This document shows, in pieces, positions 9,917 through 10,000 of a DNA stretch of 10,000 nucleotides (its first letter is position 1; every line of letters begins with the position of its first letter). The translations under genes and the position numbers were made by a program. The notes beneath the pieces were generated by a model, which had not been told where the DNA came from, did no database searches, and was given only the letters and a program-made list of their open reading frames with translations. Source of the stretch: Thiobacillus sp. Lineage in GTDB: Bacteria; Pseudomonadota; Gammaproteobacteria; Burkholderiales; Thiobacillaceae. The stretch spans positions 1-10,000 of the forward strand of contig JAIWOL010000015.1 of NCBI GenBank assembly GCA_020216925.1. The letters are read 5' to 3'.

Positions 9917-10000
9917 GCCCAATCCTCCACCACCCATTCCGGCGGGGCCAGGGCGCGCGCTTCGTCCACGCCCACCGTGGCAAAACGCACCTCGGCACCG
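9913..10000 (-). CDS. pxpC: C-terminal end of probable 5-oxoprolinase subunit C (cut by window edge)
   Basis: Only the last 28 codons are visible, reading GAEVRFATVGVDEARALAPP and ending EDWA before a TGA at 9913-9915. The pattern V-R-F-x-x-V-x-x-x-E-A resembles the C-terminus of the biotin-dependent carboxyltransferase-like PxpC/KipA family. The gene ends in a 4-nt overlap (GTGA) with pxpA, as expected in a pxpB-pxpC-pxpA operon. The call depends on this context and a short stretch, so a different upstream partner cannot be excluded. Confidence 0.6.
   Translation of the reverse strand, partial: GAEVRFATVGVDEARALAPPEWVVEDWA

Overview
This is a high-GC proteobacterial chromosome segment in which every real gene lies on the minus strand, so transcription runs from high to low coordinates. 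The order mnmG-rsmG-parA-parB-atpI-atpB-atpE-atpF-atpH-atpA is a well-known chromosomal arrangement in Beta- and Gammaproteobacteria and is often near the replication origin. Protein sequences (for example the AtpB N-terminus and a Uup-type ABC-F protein just upstream of mnmG) suggest a betaproteobacterium, perhaps of the Nitrosomonadales/Thiobacillus type. That placement is an inference from memory of such sequences, not a search result.

In transcription order: (1) 10000-9206 holds the 3' end of a probable pxpC and a complete pxpA, joined by a 4-nt GTGA overlap, from a 5-oxoprolinase operon. (2) 9175-7268 is uup, a duplicated-ATPase ABC-F protein. (3) 7220-3063 is a tightly coupled block of mnmG, rsmG (both RNA modification), parA and parB (chromosome partition). 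Its three junctions overlap by 4, 1 and 1 nt, so it is almost certainly one transcription unit. (4) A 97-nt gap at 2965-3062 carries a 9-bp inverted repeat and a candidate promoter. (5) 2964-1 is the F-type ATP synthase operon, with the assembly factor atpI, the membrane (Fo) genes atpB, atpE and atpF, then atpH and the first 55 codons of atpA, which runs off the window.

The most interesting non-coding signals are two parS-like ParB binding sites, GTTTCACGTGAAAC type, on either side of uup. One lies in the 47-nt gap between uup and mnmG. The other is buried inside the pxpA reading frame, where it forces a short run of A/T-ending codons unlike the surrounding gene. With parA and parB 3-6 kb away, this looks like the chromosomal centromere region with its own partition genes. 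No oriC (no DnaA-box cluster) is visible in the window.

I see no mobile element, CRISPR array, RNA gene, frameshift or stretch over 300 bases without a gene. Apart from the parS sites and some regulatory details this is a conserved housekeeping region, and I found no convincing sign of a new biological system.
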